The notes under the pieces were generated by a model, which made no database searches, had not been told where the DNA came from, and was given only the letters and a program-made list of their open reading frames with translations. Positions 31,349 to 38,428 of a stretch of DNA of 63,577 bases are shown here, in pieces. Made by a program: the position numbers and the translations under genes. The stretch is from a virus. Each line of letters opens with the position of its first letter. The first letter of the stretch is position 1. Location: the IMG/VR virus record IMGVR_UViG_3300033183_000158, positions 1 to 63,577 of that record, one strand, 5' to 3'.

Positions 31349-31577
31349 CTTTGAATAGCTTGTCCCACATACCAGAAGGTATGCCAGTGATTAATAACTC
31401 CCGCTGATCAGGAGTGAGGTCAGGGAAATTATCTTGGATATACCCTATACCTAGTTCGTGGTTCACTACACCAGCGTATGGTACAGTGAGTCTGTGCTTA
31501 TTGTCAAGCACATCGGTAACTTCGAGGACCACGGTCTGTGGCGCCTCTCCGTTACCAACAATTCTATAGTTGTTCAT
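31341..31577 (-). CDS. Hypothetical protein, 78 aa
   Basis: MNNYRIVGNGEAPQTVVLEV starts a beta-rich first half; the second half (LTPDQRELLITGIPSGMWDK) is helical. No signal or membrane segment is visible. It sits between the lipoprotein and the small membrane protein, overlapping the latter by 8 nt. Unknown function. Confidence 0.65.
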   Translation of the reverse strand: MNNYRIVGNGEAPQTVVLEVTDVLDNKHRLTVPYAGVVNHELGIGYIQDNFPDLTPDQRELLITGIPSGMWDKLFKDE

Positions 31578-31581
31578 AGTA

Positions 31582-31980
31582 TTACTTAAATCTACGAGTG
31601 ATTACCCAATCGTCTTGTTCCCAAGAGATGTGGTGCTCATCATAACTGACAACAGTACGACAACCTACCTTGACTAGTTGATCATCGATGTAGGTAAGAG
31701 ACACATCACCTGTGCTTATCCACTCCCCATCGTTGAGGTAGTACCAATACACATCAGTAGAAGTGAAGACTAACTTCTCATTGTTCTGTTCGAACACAAG
31801 AGTCTCGTCTGGCTTCTCAATAATAGTCTCGTATACTTCGTACTCACCTAATAGTACAGTAGGCGAGTGGTCTTCTTTAGTACATGAACAAGTCACGACC
31901 ATGAAGAGGAGTAAGAAAGGGATTACTGCAGTACGCAGTATCCCCTTTGCAAATTCGTATGGTGTTGGATGCTGATTCAT
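31582..31980 (-). CDS. Lipoprotein with beta-rich, lipocalin-like domain
   Basis: 132 aa from MNQHPTPYEFAKGILRTAVI; ten more codons are open upstream. A hydrophobic run leads to a lipobox-like VTCSC, then a mature part of about 95 residues with alternating strands (LLGEYEVYETI, EKLVFTSTDVYWYYL, WISTGDVSLTYID). This resembles the lipocalin-like lipoproteins common in Bacteroidota, so it may be acquired from a host. The start shares context with the stop of the upstream membrane protein. A role at the outer membrane, such as receptor masking, is an inference. Confidence 0.6.
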   Translation of the reverse strand: MNQHPTPYEFAKGILRTAVIPFLLLFMVVTCSCTKEDHSPTVLLGEYEVYETIIEKPDETLVFEQNNEKLVFTSTDVYWYYLNDGEWISTGDVSLTYIDDQLVKVGCRTVVSYDEHHISWEQDDWVITRRFK

Positions 31981-31981
31981 A

Positions 31982-32263
31982 TTACAACAGATTTTTATTG
32001 TAATACTCACGCATCTTATCCTTACGGTCAGTGTATTCTAATGCAACGCCGATGAATGTACCGACAGTAGCAATGAATGACAACATAATTAAACCACTAT
32101 GATATAAGTGGCTGAACTCAGAGACAAACGTAGTCTCTCCTTCAAATCCAAACAGTAACGATAACACTAAGGCTAACATTGTGTGGATGCTCATCAATGT
32201 GACGAGGAACAATGCGATGAATGACAAGTAAGTCATCACGCGTGAGAAAATAAACTTCTTCAT
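31982..32263 (-). CDS. Two-pass membrane protein, 93 aa
   Basis: Hydrophobic helices at about residues 10-39 and 57-76 are separated by an acidic loop (FEGETTFVSEF); both ends are basic, giving cytoplasmic N- and C-termini. It directly precedes the lipoprotein gene on the minus strand with 1 nt between. The layout would suit an early membrane-protection function, but no family is recognised. It is not near the lysis-like cassette. Confidence 0.65.
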   Translation of the reverse strand: MKKFIFSRVMTYLSFIALFLVTLMSIHTMLALVLSLLFGFEGETTFVSEFSHLYHSGLIMLSFIATVGTFIGVALEYTDRKDKMREYYNKNLL

Positions 32264-32521
32264 TGTTGGTGGTGTGCAGTGTTATTCTCTTGCACTCTTG
32301 AGTTTAGTTGGTAGTTAATAGGAGGACTGGTTACCCTCTCTGTACCGTTTACCCGGTTGACGATGCATGTGGCTACATGCGATCTAGCTTCTCACATGCA
32401 CTAGCTAGAACGTAAGCGAAGGAAGGAGATGATCAGTCCCCTCCCTCCTAACACAACATAGTTCCAAGCAGAGCAGCGCTTGGTAATGAACCATCGTCCG
32501 ATACTAGAACTATGTTATGTG
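32264..32521. other. Non-coding segment rich in hairpins
   Basis: No convincing gene is seen in these 258 nt. Inverted repeats include 32365-32380 (6-bp arms), 32383-32409 (7-bp arms), 32421-32448 (7 of 8 pairs) and a nested pair: 10-bp outer arms 32455-32464 with 32507-32516, extended by three more pairs, around 32464-32483 (6-bp arms). The outer and inner helices could stack as a branched RNA. A structured RNA, long leader or origin-like region are possible. Confidence 0.6.
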
Positions 32522-32710
32522 TTAAAGTTTAGTTGTAGTTTGCTCAAATCTAGAAAGACCTTCACGCTGTACAACTTCATATACTTTATCAATGGCGTCT
32601 ACAACACCAAGTATGTCTACTAACTCCACATTCTCTGGACTTAGTTTGCGTAACAACGCATTGCTCTCGGCAACGAAGTTGTATAATTCGAGATATAATT
32701 TGTCTGTCAT
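32522..32710 (-). CDS. Hypothetical helical protein, 62 aa
   Basis: MTDKLYLELYNFVAESNALL is followed by VELVDILGVVDAIDKVYEVV, which reads as two amphipathic helices. No membrane or DNA-binding motif is visible. It stands alone between two non-coding stretches, so it may be separately transcribed. Unknown function. Confidence 0.55.
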   Translation of the reverse strand: MTDKLYLELYNFVAESNALLRKLSPENVELVDILGVVDAIDKVYEVVQREGLSRFEQTTTKL

Positions 32711-32890
32711 TGTAAATAATGATTGGTTTATACGATGTAATTACATGCACACTTTACACACATGTGCACTGGGTTAGTCTATATAAATAGTATGTTCTGT
32801 AAGTTATAGGCTAACGAAAAGAGGCAATTCACTGGGCATATAGCCTGGTCAACGCTCATGCGTTCTTCTGTACCTCCACTATTAGACGGG

Positions 32891-32928
32891 GTATGGTGTA
32901 AGGTTTAGACGCAGTATGATGTAAGGTT
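32891..32928. repeat. Direct repeat GTATGRTGTAAGGTT, two copies
   Basis: Copies at 32891-32905 and 32914-32928 differ at one base and are 23 bp apart, about two helical turns. A partial copy (GTGTAAGGT) recurs at 33312. They may be binding sites of a regulator or replication protein. Apart from these repeats and the next hairpin I see nothing else in the 267-nt gap 32711-32977. Confidence 0.5.
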
Positions 32929-32947
32929 GAGTGTGGTACAAAGCAAA

Positions 32948-32969
32948 GGGAACGCCCGAAGACGCTCCC
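32948..32969 (-). terminator. UUCG-loop hairpin after the 83-aa gene
   Basis: Read on the minus strand, a 9-bp stem with two wobble pairs closes a cUUCGg loop, starting 8 nt after the stop of the 83-aa gene. The following sequence is only moderately T-rich, so termination may be partial. Confidence 0.6.
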
Positions 32970-32977
32970 GATTACCC

Positions 32978-33229
32978 CTAACTACGAGCAAACGTAAACC
33001 ACACGAAGGACTTACCATCCTCAGTGATACGCTCCTCAGCCTCGATGTGGAAACCATCAGGCACTGGGAACTGAGTACCCACCTCCGGTACTGGTTGACC
33101 AGCGTCGAGCAATAGGTTGCCCGAACCATCGGCTGAAACAAACGGCGTGCCCTCAATCGGAGTTGACAATGAGCACAACGCAGACTTTTCGCTTTTAGAC
33201 AGAGCGACTACTGTAAGAACCTGAGCCAT
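32978..33229 (-). CDS. Hypothetical protein, 83 aa, first gene of the minus block
   Basis: MAQVLTVVALSKSEKSALCS is followed by a proline- and glycine-rich middle (PVPEVGTQFPVPDGF) and a strand-like end (KSFVWFTFARS). Its codons are GC-richer than those of the neighbouring genes. It has its own UUCG hairpin downstream and a second one just upstream (33245-33260). These marks suggest a highly expressed early protein, or a recent acquisition. No family is recognised. Confidence 0.6.
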   Translation of the reverse strand: MAQVLTVVALSKSEKSALCSLSTPIEGTPFVSADGSGNLLLDAGQPVPEVGTQFPVPDGFHIEAEERITEDGKSFVWFTFARS

Positions 33230-33244
33230 AAGACAAAGATTTGT

Positions 33245-33353
33245 GAGACTCGAAAGCCTCTGGTTAATGGCACCGGGGTATCCGATGCTCCGTTATCAGT
33301 CGGGGTCGTCGGTGTAAGGTGGTGCCCGAATTCACACCCCTGTCTAATTTTTT
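33245..33353. other. GC-rich foldable region at the strand switch
   Basis: This stretch holds a 6-bp hairpin (33245-33260) that on the minus strand has a UUCG loop, and a closing stem GGCACC at 33269-33274 with GGTGCC at 33321-33326 around further short stems. Eight T follow on the plus strand at 33348-33355. It stands out from the AT-rich surroundings. It lies upstream of the first minus-strand gene and may be its leader, a small plus-strand RNA with a T-run terminator, or part of an origin. Confidence 0.45.
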
Positions 33354-33460
33354 TTGGAAAATTTTTTAGCTGTATGTAGGCTTACGCCCTAGCACCAGAG
33401 TGCGTATAGAGGAGAAAAAGGAGATAAGTTGTTGAGTGTGTGGGAGATGACTAAAAAGTT

Positions 33461-33614
33461 AGTGTACGTGGGATACACTTTAAGTGTACGTGGGGTACAC
33501 TAAGTCTGATTTTGAAAGAATGTAAGAAATTAAAACTGTAAAAGCAAAAAGAAAATGAAGTGTTTTATAGTTAGTGTATTTTTTTGTATACTTGTAGTGT
33601 ATGTGGCGTACACT
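33461..33614. promoter_or_regulatory. Four AGTGTA-N7-TACACT dyads upstream of the plus block
   Basis: Copies lie at 33461-33479, 33483-33501 and 33596-33614, each AGTGTA, seven bases, TACACT; a looser copy is at 33573-33592. Copies 1 and 2 are 22 bp apart, copies 4 and 3 are 23 bp apart, so each pair lies on one face of the helix. A TATACTTG box, like the flavobacterial -7 element, sits at 33587-33594 between the last two. The pattern suggests operators for the first plus-strand genes. Confidence 0.7.
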
Positions 33615-33636
33615 TTAAGTGCCAAAAAGACGAACT

Positions 33637-33807
33637 ATGTGGACTAGACAACATGTGGCATTGGGGTATAGCGCTGAGACTAAAGAAACTAGAGTGCTTA
33701 CTATCTATGTAGATGTGCAAGCAAATTATATGATTGAGATCCAGCAGGACAGTGAGGGTGAGATCATAAAGTGTGAAGTAGATGCAGTAAATGAAGAAAG
33801 AGGTTAA
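33637..33807 (+). CDS. Small protein, 56 aa, first gene of the plus block
   Basis: Starts MWTRQHVALGYSAETKETRV; an in-frame GTG at 33619 lies just after the last dyad and is less likely. The peptide is beta-rich (RVLTIYVDVQANYMIEIQ). It overlaps the winged-helix gene by 17 nt and is preceded by the operator-like dyads, so it may belong to a small regulatory operon. Confidence 0.6.
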   Translation: MWTRQHVALGYSAETKETRVLTIYVDVQANYMIEIQQDSEGEIIKCEVDAVNEERG

Positions 33808-34228
33808 CATTACATACATCAAGGGGTGGGCTCTCTCTGACGGGATCAAGCGACCGATCCATGGGTATACCAAGGTAGGTACGTTATTTACCAAGCACTA
33901 CCACAATGCAATTTATTTATTGGCGGGATTAAACTCTAGTTCTAGGGATCTGTTAGAATTTTTGATTCAGAGGATGGACGGTAACAATGTGGTGTTGTCG
34001 AATGCTAAGATCCGTGAAGATTTTATCTTGCTTATAGAAAGGGCAACTAATGGGGACGTCACCTACACACACAATACAGTGAAGAAGGCGTTCCAGACGT
34101 TGGTCAAGAAGAAGTTGATCATACAGAGAGAGCAGCGCGGTAGTTACACAGTCAATCCGGAGTACTTTTTTAAGAAGGACGAGCGTGAGCGAATACAACA
34201 AATAAAATTAATACTAGAAAACAAGTAA
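33791..34228 (+). CDS. Winged-helix DNA-binding protein, RepL-like
   Basis: 145 aa. Residues about 50-125 form a winged helix: SSRDLLEFLIQRM, VVLSNAKIREDF, TYTHNTVKKAFQTLVKKKLI, then REQRGSYTVNPEYFFK, a hairpin wing ending that is common in RepL-type plasmid replication proteins. Related proteins in phages act as regulators or replication initiators. The dyads just upstream are candidate binding sites, suggesting autoregulation. Only the fold is supported. Confidence 0.65.
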   Translation: MKKEVNITYIKGWALSDGIKRPIHGYTKVGTLFTKHYHNAIYLLAGLNSSSRDLLEFLIQRMDGNNVVLSNAKIREDFILLIERATNGDVTYTHNTVKKAFQTLVKKKLIIQREQRGSYTVNPEYFFKKDERERIQQIKLILENK

Positions 34229-34231
34229 GCT

Positions 34232-34510
34232 ATGGGTTACATTCCATTGGGTGCGACATTGGTTATCAAGGCACCAAAGATTAGCGAGAAGACTGAGGCA
34301 GGAATCCTGAAGTCTGAGGCAATGATTAAAGAAGAGAAGATGAGCTGGGACGGCACAGTAGATGTTATTGCTGTGGGTCCTATGTGTAAGCACATCTCTG
34401 CGGGTATGAAGGTGTTGTTGCAGACGAATGCAATCATGCACCCTGTACTTATTGATGGTGACGAGTATTTGCAGGTAGAAGAATACTCAGTGCTAGGGTA
34501 CTACAATTAA
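34232..34510 (+). CDS. GroES-like co-chaperonin
   Basis: 92 aa, the normal GroES length. IPLGATLVIKAPKISEKTEA parallels the first strand of GroES; GILKSEAMIKEEK is in the mobile-loop position; VDVIAVGPM, AGMKVLLQTNA and LIDGDEYLQVEEYSVLGYY follow the later strands (GxVxAVGxG, GdkVLf, idGeEylilre). T4 gp31 is a precedent: it replaces host GroES on GroEL to fold the capsid protein. The gene lies 3 nt after the winged-helix gene, upstream of the head genes. No GroEL gene is present, so it would work with the host GroEL. Confidence 0.75.
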   Translation: MGYIPLGATLVIKAPKISEKTEAGILKSEAMIKEEKMSWDGTVDVIAVGPMCKHISAGMKVLLQTNAIMHPVLIDGDEYLQVEEYSVLGYYN

Positions 34511-34568
34511 AAAGTGTATACAAGGGGTGTGACTCGTTTTTGAAGATGTAAAACGTATACATTTTCTA

Positions 34569-34576
34569 TATATTTG
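34569..34576 (+). promoter_or_regulatory. Putative -7 element TATATTTG
   Basis: The box matches TAnnTTTG exactly and lies 27 nt before the ATG at 34604, the same distance class as the promoter at 59298. The nearest upstream TTG (34540-34542) is 26 nt away, longer than usual, so the -33 element is weak. A near-palindromic pair of GTATAC sites flanks this gap at 34515 and 34554. Confidence 0.45.
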
Positions 34577-34603
34577 GTTGTATATCAATTTAAGTAAAAT
34601 AAT

Positions 34604-34912
34604 ATGCAAGCAGAAAAAGAAGGCTTTGTATACAGACTATACGACTTCAAAAGCGAGGAGCACTACCAGACCGTCAAGTTTACTGAGAAGAATACTGACG
34701 GCACTTTTAATCCTGGAACAACCAATGAAGAAGTGGTACAAATGTTGATTGACCGCTTCTACTACCTACAGAAGAACAACTGGTCGGCAGAAAATGCAAC
34801 GGTCATTATCCTGTTGAAGAATGTACGTCAGTTGTTGGCGAAACGTTTAAGTAGAAAAATCGAGAAGGTTAAGAAGTATAATGAACAGAGTAGTTCAAAT
34901 ACCAACAAATAG
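34604..34912 (+). CDS. Hypothetical protein, 102 aa
   Basis: MQAEKEGFVYRLYDFKSEEH is followed by VKFTEKNTDGTFNPGTTNEE, MLIDRFYYLQKNN and a basic helical end (LAKRLSRKIEKVKKYN). It reads like a small alpha/beta protein; the arrangement resembles proteins of unknown role that precede packaging genes in related phages. It overlaps the next gene by 32 nt. Confidence 0.65.
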   Translation: MQAEKEGFVYRLYDFKSEEHYQTVKFTEKNTDGTFNPGTTNEEVVQMLIDRFYYLQKNNWSAENATVIILLKNVRQLLAKRLSRKIEKVKKYNEQSSSNTNK

Positions 34913-35219
34913 TAGAAACCTAGTAAGAGATTATGTACTAGCAGTAAACGGCATCCTGAAACTCACGGATCGTGAGGTTGAGGTGGTTGCTGCTTTTATA
35001 CGTTACGATAAAGAGAATGCAGCTACTCCCGCCGCACGTAAATATGTGGCAGAAGAGCTTGAGATGAAATCTGTTGCGGTGTTGAACAACTTTGTCAAGG
35101 CTTTAAAAGACAAGGGCGTGATACTTCCTGTCCCCGATCAAAGGAACAGGTACACCTATCACCCTATTATTAAGGACATAAACAAAGATGTATCAATACA
35201 AATACGGTTTGCTACCTGA
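34881..35219 (+). CDS. Helix-turn-helix-like protein, 112 aa
   Basis: LKLTDREVEVVAAFIRYDKE, then VAEELEMKSVAVLNNFVKAL and KDKGVILPVPDQRNRYTYHP suggest a winged helix: an opening helix, the turn helix pair, and a wing ending in aromatic residues. It lies a few genes upstream of the large terminase, where a small terminase subunit would be expected, but the sequence alone cannot tell regulator from terminase subunit. Confidence 0.55.
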   Translation: MNRVVQIPTNSRNLVRDYVLAVNGILKLTDREVEVVAAFIRYDKENAATPAARKYVAEELEMKSVAVLNNFVKALKDKGVILPVPDQRNRYTYHPIIKDINKDVSIQIRFAT

Positions 35220-35400
35220 GGAATACATAATTGAATACCTATTTACGGTGGACGAGACTAGAGAGATGTTTCAATTTCTCAAGCATCAGGAGAATGCCTT
35301 TTACGAAGCAAATTTGATCTATAACCACGAAATAGAACACAACGAAGAGTCGGAGTGGACGCTCAGATTCTTTATATCAACAAAAGATGGGGAAACGTAA
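35188..35400 (+). CDS. Hypothetical protein, 70 aa
   Basis: MYQYKYGLLPEEYIIEYLFT is followed by an acidic stretch (NHEIEHNEESEWTLRFFI). The protein is aromatic-rich. It overlaps its upstream neighbour by 32 nt and the HU/IHF-like gene by 14 nt, so it is well supported by context. Unknown function. Confidence 0.6.
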   Translation: MYQYKYGLLPEEYIIEYLFTVDETREMFQFLKHQENAFYEANLIYNHEIEHNEESEWTLRFFISTKDGET

Positions 35401-35638
35401 CGAGGTTAAACAAGAGATCTACAGGGAAATAGCCAAAGAGACTGGAGGTACAATCCAAGAGATAGAGAAATGTGTGGAAGCGCAGTTCAGTTTTATCGAG
35501 AAGATCATACGTAGGGGAGAGTTCGATACTGTACGTATGCCATACCTTGGAAAGTTCACAGTCAAGCCAGGAAGAGTAAAAATGTTAAACAATAAGAATG
35601 CGATTATTCAGAGAAGAAAACTTTCAGGTGATAATTGA
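35387..35638 (+). CDS. HU/IHF-like DNA-bending protein, 83 aa
   Basis: The layout matches the HU fold: two helices (NEVKQEIYREIAKETGGTIQ, then EIEKCVEAQFSFIEKIIRRG) followed by VRMPYLGKFTVKPGRVKML, the strand region that normally starts with the GxGxF pattern. The DNA-binding arms are shortened. HU/IHF-like genes near head genes are typical of crAss-like phages, where they may take part in packaging or be carried in the particle. Confidence 0.7.
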   Translation: MGKRNEVKQEIYREIAKETGGTIQEIEKCVEAQFSFIEKIIRRGEFDTVRMPYLGKFTVKPGRVKMLNNKNAIIQRRKLSGDN

Positions 35639-36179
35639 CCCTGAGTTAAAGACCATTCCACAGTTTAAACGCATCATCACTAGAGATCGCGACAGAAAAA
35701 AGCGCGCAGCTTTTAAAGAGCTGGCGTATATCTACTTTGTCTACGATTATAAAAGCCCTTACTTTATATATCCAGAAGCCGAGCGCCGCACTAGAGTGCG
35801 CAAAGACTTAGATCTAGAGCCAGGCTGGATGGAAGACAGCGAGATGAAGCAAGCCATTGCTAAGTACGTCTCGTTCTTAGATACCCCTACTATTAAATCA
35901 CTGATTGCTATTCGTGAAGGGCTGTTGTCCTCTGCGAAGGTTATTGATGCACTACGAATGCGCATTGATGAGACGCTCGCTGATGCCATGGATGATGAGG
36001 CGGAGGATTCCGTGGACATCGGCAGCGTTGTAAAGAGTGTGACACAGCTTATAGAGCTGAGTGAGAAACTGCCAAAAGCCATAGACACAATATCTGACCT
36101 AGAAGATAAGGTTAAGAAAGAGCAATCTAACGATGCTCGTATAAAAGGTGGTGGAACTAAAGGTATGTTTGAGGACTAA
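35598..36179 (+). CDS. Conserved-looking head-module protein, 193 aa
   Basis: FKRIITRDRDRKKRAAFKEL and YIYFVYDYKSPYFIYPEAER open the protein; the C-terminal half is helical and acidic (VVKSVTQLIELSEKLPKAID) and ends in a charged, glycine-rich tail. It overlaps the HU/IHF-like gene by 41 nt and abuts the Cys-rich gene. The position before the terminase fits a small terminase or packaging factor, but I cannot assign it. Confidence 0.6.
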   Translation: MRLFREENFQVIIDPELKTIPQFKRIITRDRDRKKRAAFKELAYIYFVYDYKSPYFIYPEAERRTRVRKDLDLEPGWMEDSEMKQAIAKYVSFLDTPTIKSLIAIREGLLSSAKVIDALRMRIDETLADAMDDEAEDSVDIGSVVKSVTQLIELSEKLPKAIDTISDLEDKVKKEQSNDARIKGGGTKGMFED

Positions 36180-36439
36180 TGAAACAGATTAAAGAAATCA
36201 TAGAGGGCTGGGGTCGACTAGCGCAGGATAAAATCATGGGTGTAGATACTGACATGAGAAAGCTTGCAGATAGCAGACTAAACGTCTGTGAGACGTGCCC
36301 ACTAAGATCTTATAATAGATGTGATCCTAGAAAAGAAGGACCACATGTAAAAACAGGTAAAATAACTAAGGGATGTGGCTGTATTTTAGGCGCCAAAGTT
36401 TTGGCAGCTACAGCAGAATGTCCTTTAGGTAAGTGGTAG
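36179..36439 (+). CDS. Cys-rich zinc-binding-like protein, 86 aa
   Basis: RLNVCETCPLRSYNRCDPRK, then GCGCILGAK and AECPLGKW carry seven cysteines in a spacing typical of a small zinc-binding protein found beside terminase genes in phages of Bacteroidota. The N-terminal 30 residues form a basic helix. Its TAG stop is followed 1 nt later by the terminase ATG. It may assist the terminase; the role is not known. Confidence 0.65.
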   Translation: MKQIKEIIEGWGRLAQDKIMGVDTDMRKLADSRLNVCETCPLRSYNRCDPRKEGPHVKTGKITKGCGCILGAKVLAATAECPLGKW

Positions 36440-36440
36440 T

Positions 36441-38417
36441 ATGTTTACAAACACAGAAGAGTTTAGAAGAGAGGCGTTACACTACCTGAAACACGGGTAT
36501 TACTGTGCAGATACACCAGGATCTGTAGCATACTACGAATATTGGCAGGAACAACTGCGTAGATGTCGTGAGGGCTACAGTGTTGGCGGTATGCACATTA
36601 CAGGACACCACTATTTCTATTTAAACTTCTGTCAGATCAAGCTTACAAAGGTTGGTAACGAAAAAGTTACCAAGAACGCTACAAAGATTGTAAGCTTTCC
36701 AGACTTCTGGGACGGCGATTGGGAATTCTTCACTGCACTGCAAAAAGCACGTGAGGAAGGTAAGCATGTTATTGTAGGTAAAGCCCGTCGTAAGGGGTTC
36801 TCGTACAAGAACTCTGCTATTGCTGCTAATACCTACAACACTGTCAAGAATAGTTACACGCTACTGTGTGCTCATGACAAGAAATACCTGTATCCTAAAG
36901 GTATTATGACTATGACGGTAGATCACATGAACTTCTTAAACGAGAATACTGCGTGGTCAAAGCGTCGTCAGGCTGTAGATAAACAGAATCATAAACGTGC
37001 CAGCTTTTATGAGTATATCAACGGACAACCTGTAGAGCGTGGTTACAAGTCTGAGGTAGAGGCGATAACCTTTAAGGATAATCCGGATGCCGCGAGGGGT
37101 AAGGATGCGACTCTTGTAATATTTGAAGAGTGTGGAGCCTTTGACAACCTCAAGGATTCGTTTATGGCAACTAAGCCTACGGTAGAAGATGGTGGTATTA
37201 CGACGGGACAAATAATTCTGTTTGGTACGGGTGGTGATATGGAAGGTGGAACAATTGACTTTGAGAGTATGTTCTATAATCCGGATACATACAATCTTTA
37301 TGCCTTTGACAACATCTGGGATGAAGGAGCCGAAGGGACTTCGTGCGGATTCTTCTTTCCTGATTACAAGAATAAGGTCGGATATATGGACAAAGAGGGT
37401 AACTCTCTTGTTGCAGATGCCCGACTTGCAGAAGAAGCTAAACGTGAGAACATTAAAAGAACCTCAAAAGATGCTGGTGTTATTGATAAGCATGTCACTG
37501 AATATCCTTTTAATCCTAAAGAAGCCTTCCTACAGAAGAGCGGTAATGTATTTCCTACAGCTGCTCTTGTTGAGCATCGCAACAATATTATGCGTACTGG
37601 GGTTTTTAAAAATATTGGGGTAAACGGTTATTTGATCCAATCCCAAAACGGTGTAAAATTCAAACCTAACGAAAATGCTATACCTGTATTAAAGTTTCCA
37701 CACGACAAAGGGTCTAATGTAGAAGGGTGTGTAGTTATGTACCAGACTCCGTATACAGATGATTCGGGGCAAATCCCTGATAACATGTACATTATAGTGC
37801 ATGACCCCTATGCACAGGACGGCGGTAGTGGTAAATCGCTTGGCGCTGCCTATGTAATCAAACGTGTCAACCCTATATCTAAGCCTGACGACATGATCGT
37901 AGCTAGTTATGTAGGTAGACCTCAGACACAGGATGAGTATAACTATAACTTATTCCTACTTGCAGAGTATTACAATGCACGTATCGGGTTTGAGAATGAT
38001 CGTGGTGAAGTAGTACCTTATGCAAAAAGAACAAGAAATTTAAAGTGGCTGTTGCCTGAAGCAGAAATATTTAGTAAGAACGACAATGTCAGTATTCGTA
38101 AGCTTGGACGTACGTATGGAACCTCTATGGGATCTAAAGAACGTAAGGGTCAGGCAGAGATATACTTACGAGATTGGCTTAGAACTCCGCGTGGGGTTTC
38201 AGAGTCTGGTGAAAAAAAGTTAAATTTGCATTATATTTACGACTTAGCATTACTAGACGAGCTTATTAAGTATAGGAAAGGTAACTTCGATAGGGTTTCA
38301 GCACTGCTTGTTGGTATGTTTCATCTTATTGCGCTATTTAACCGAACAGTTGAAGAAGCGGAAGAGCGGAGCTATACCAGCAATGACTCATTTTTTAATC
38401 GTGAATTGTTTACGTAA
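36441..38417 (+). CDS. terL: Terminase large subunit
   Basis: 658 aa. The ATPase part has the phage variant of Walker A, VGKARRKGFSYKNS at 112-124, and Walker B LVIFEEC at 225-231; HYFYLNFCQI near 57-66 is characteristic of terminases of this group. The nuclease half starts at MYIIVHDPYAQDGG, whose Asp is a likely metal ligand, with IGFENDRGE following. The protein cuts concatemers and pumps DNA into the head through the portal, whose gene follows 11 nt downstream. Confidence 0.93.
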   Translation: MFTNTEEFRREALHYLKHGYYCADTPGSVAYYEYWQEQLRRCREGYSVGGMHITGHHYFYLNFCQIKLTKVGNEKVTKNATKIVSFPDFWDGDWEFFTALQKAREEGKHVIVGKARRKGFSYKNSAIAANTYNTVKNSYTLLCAHDKKYLYPKGIMTMTVDHMNFLNENTAWSKRRQAVDKQNHKRASFYEYINGQPVERGYKSEVEAITFKDNPDAARGKDATLVIFEECGAFDNLKDSFMATKPTVEDGGITTGQIILFGTGGDMEGGTIDFESMFYNPDTYNLYAFDNIWDEGAEGTSCGFFFPDYKNKVGYMDKEGNSLVADARLAEEAKRENIKRTSKDAGVIDKHVTEYPFNPKEAFLQKSGNVFPTAALVEHRNNIMRTGVFKNIGVNGYLIQSQNGVKFKPNENAIPVLKFPHDKGSNVEGCVVMYQTPYTDDSGQIPDNMYIIVHDPYAQDGGSGKSLGAAYVIKRVNPISKPDDMIVASYVGRPQTQDEYNYNLFLLAEYYNARIGFENDRGEVVPYAKRTRNLKWLLPEAEIFSKNDNVSIRKLGRTYGTSMGSKERKGQAEIYLRDWLRTPRGVSESGEKKLNLHYIYDLALLDELIKYRKGNFDRVSALLVGMFHLIALFNRTVEEAEERSYTSNDSFFNRELFT

Positions 38418-38428
38418 ACCTTAATTTG

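Noticed and set aside
33245-33345. Possible tRNA in the GC-rich region
   Set aside because: An acceptor-like GGCACC/GGTGCC pair exists, but the enclosed length is only about 58 nt, and no T-arm GTTCRA or anticodon stem-loop of the right size can be drawn on either strand.
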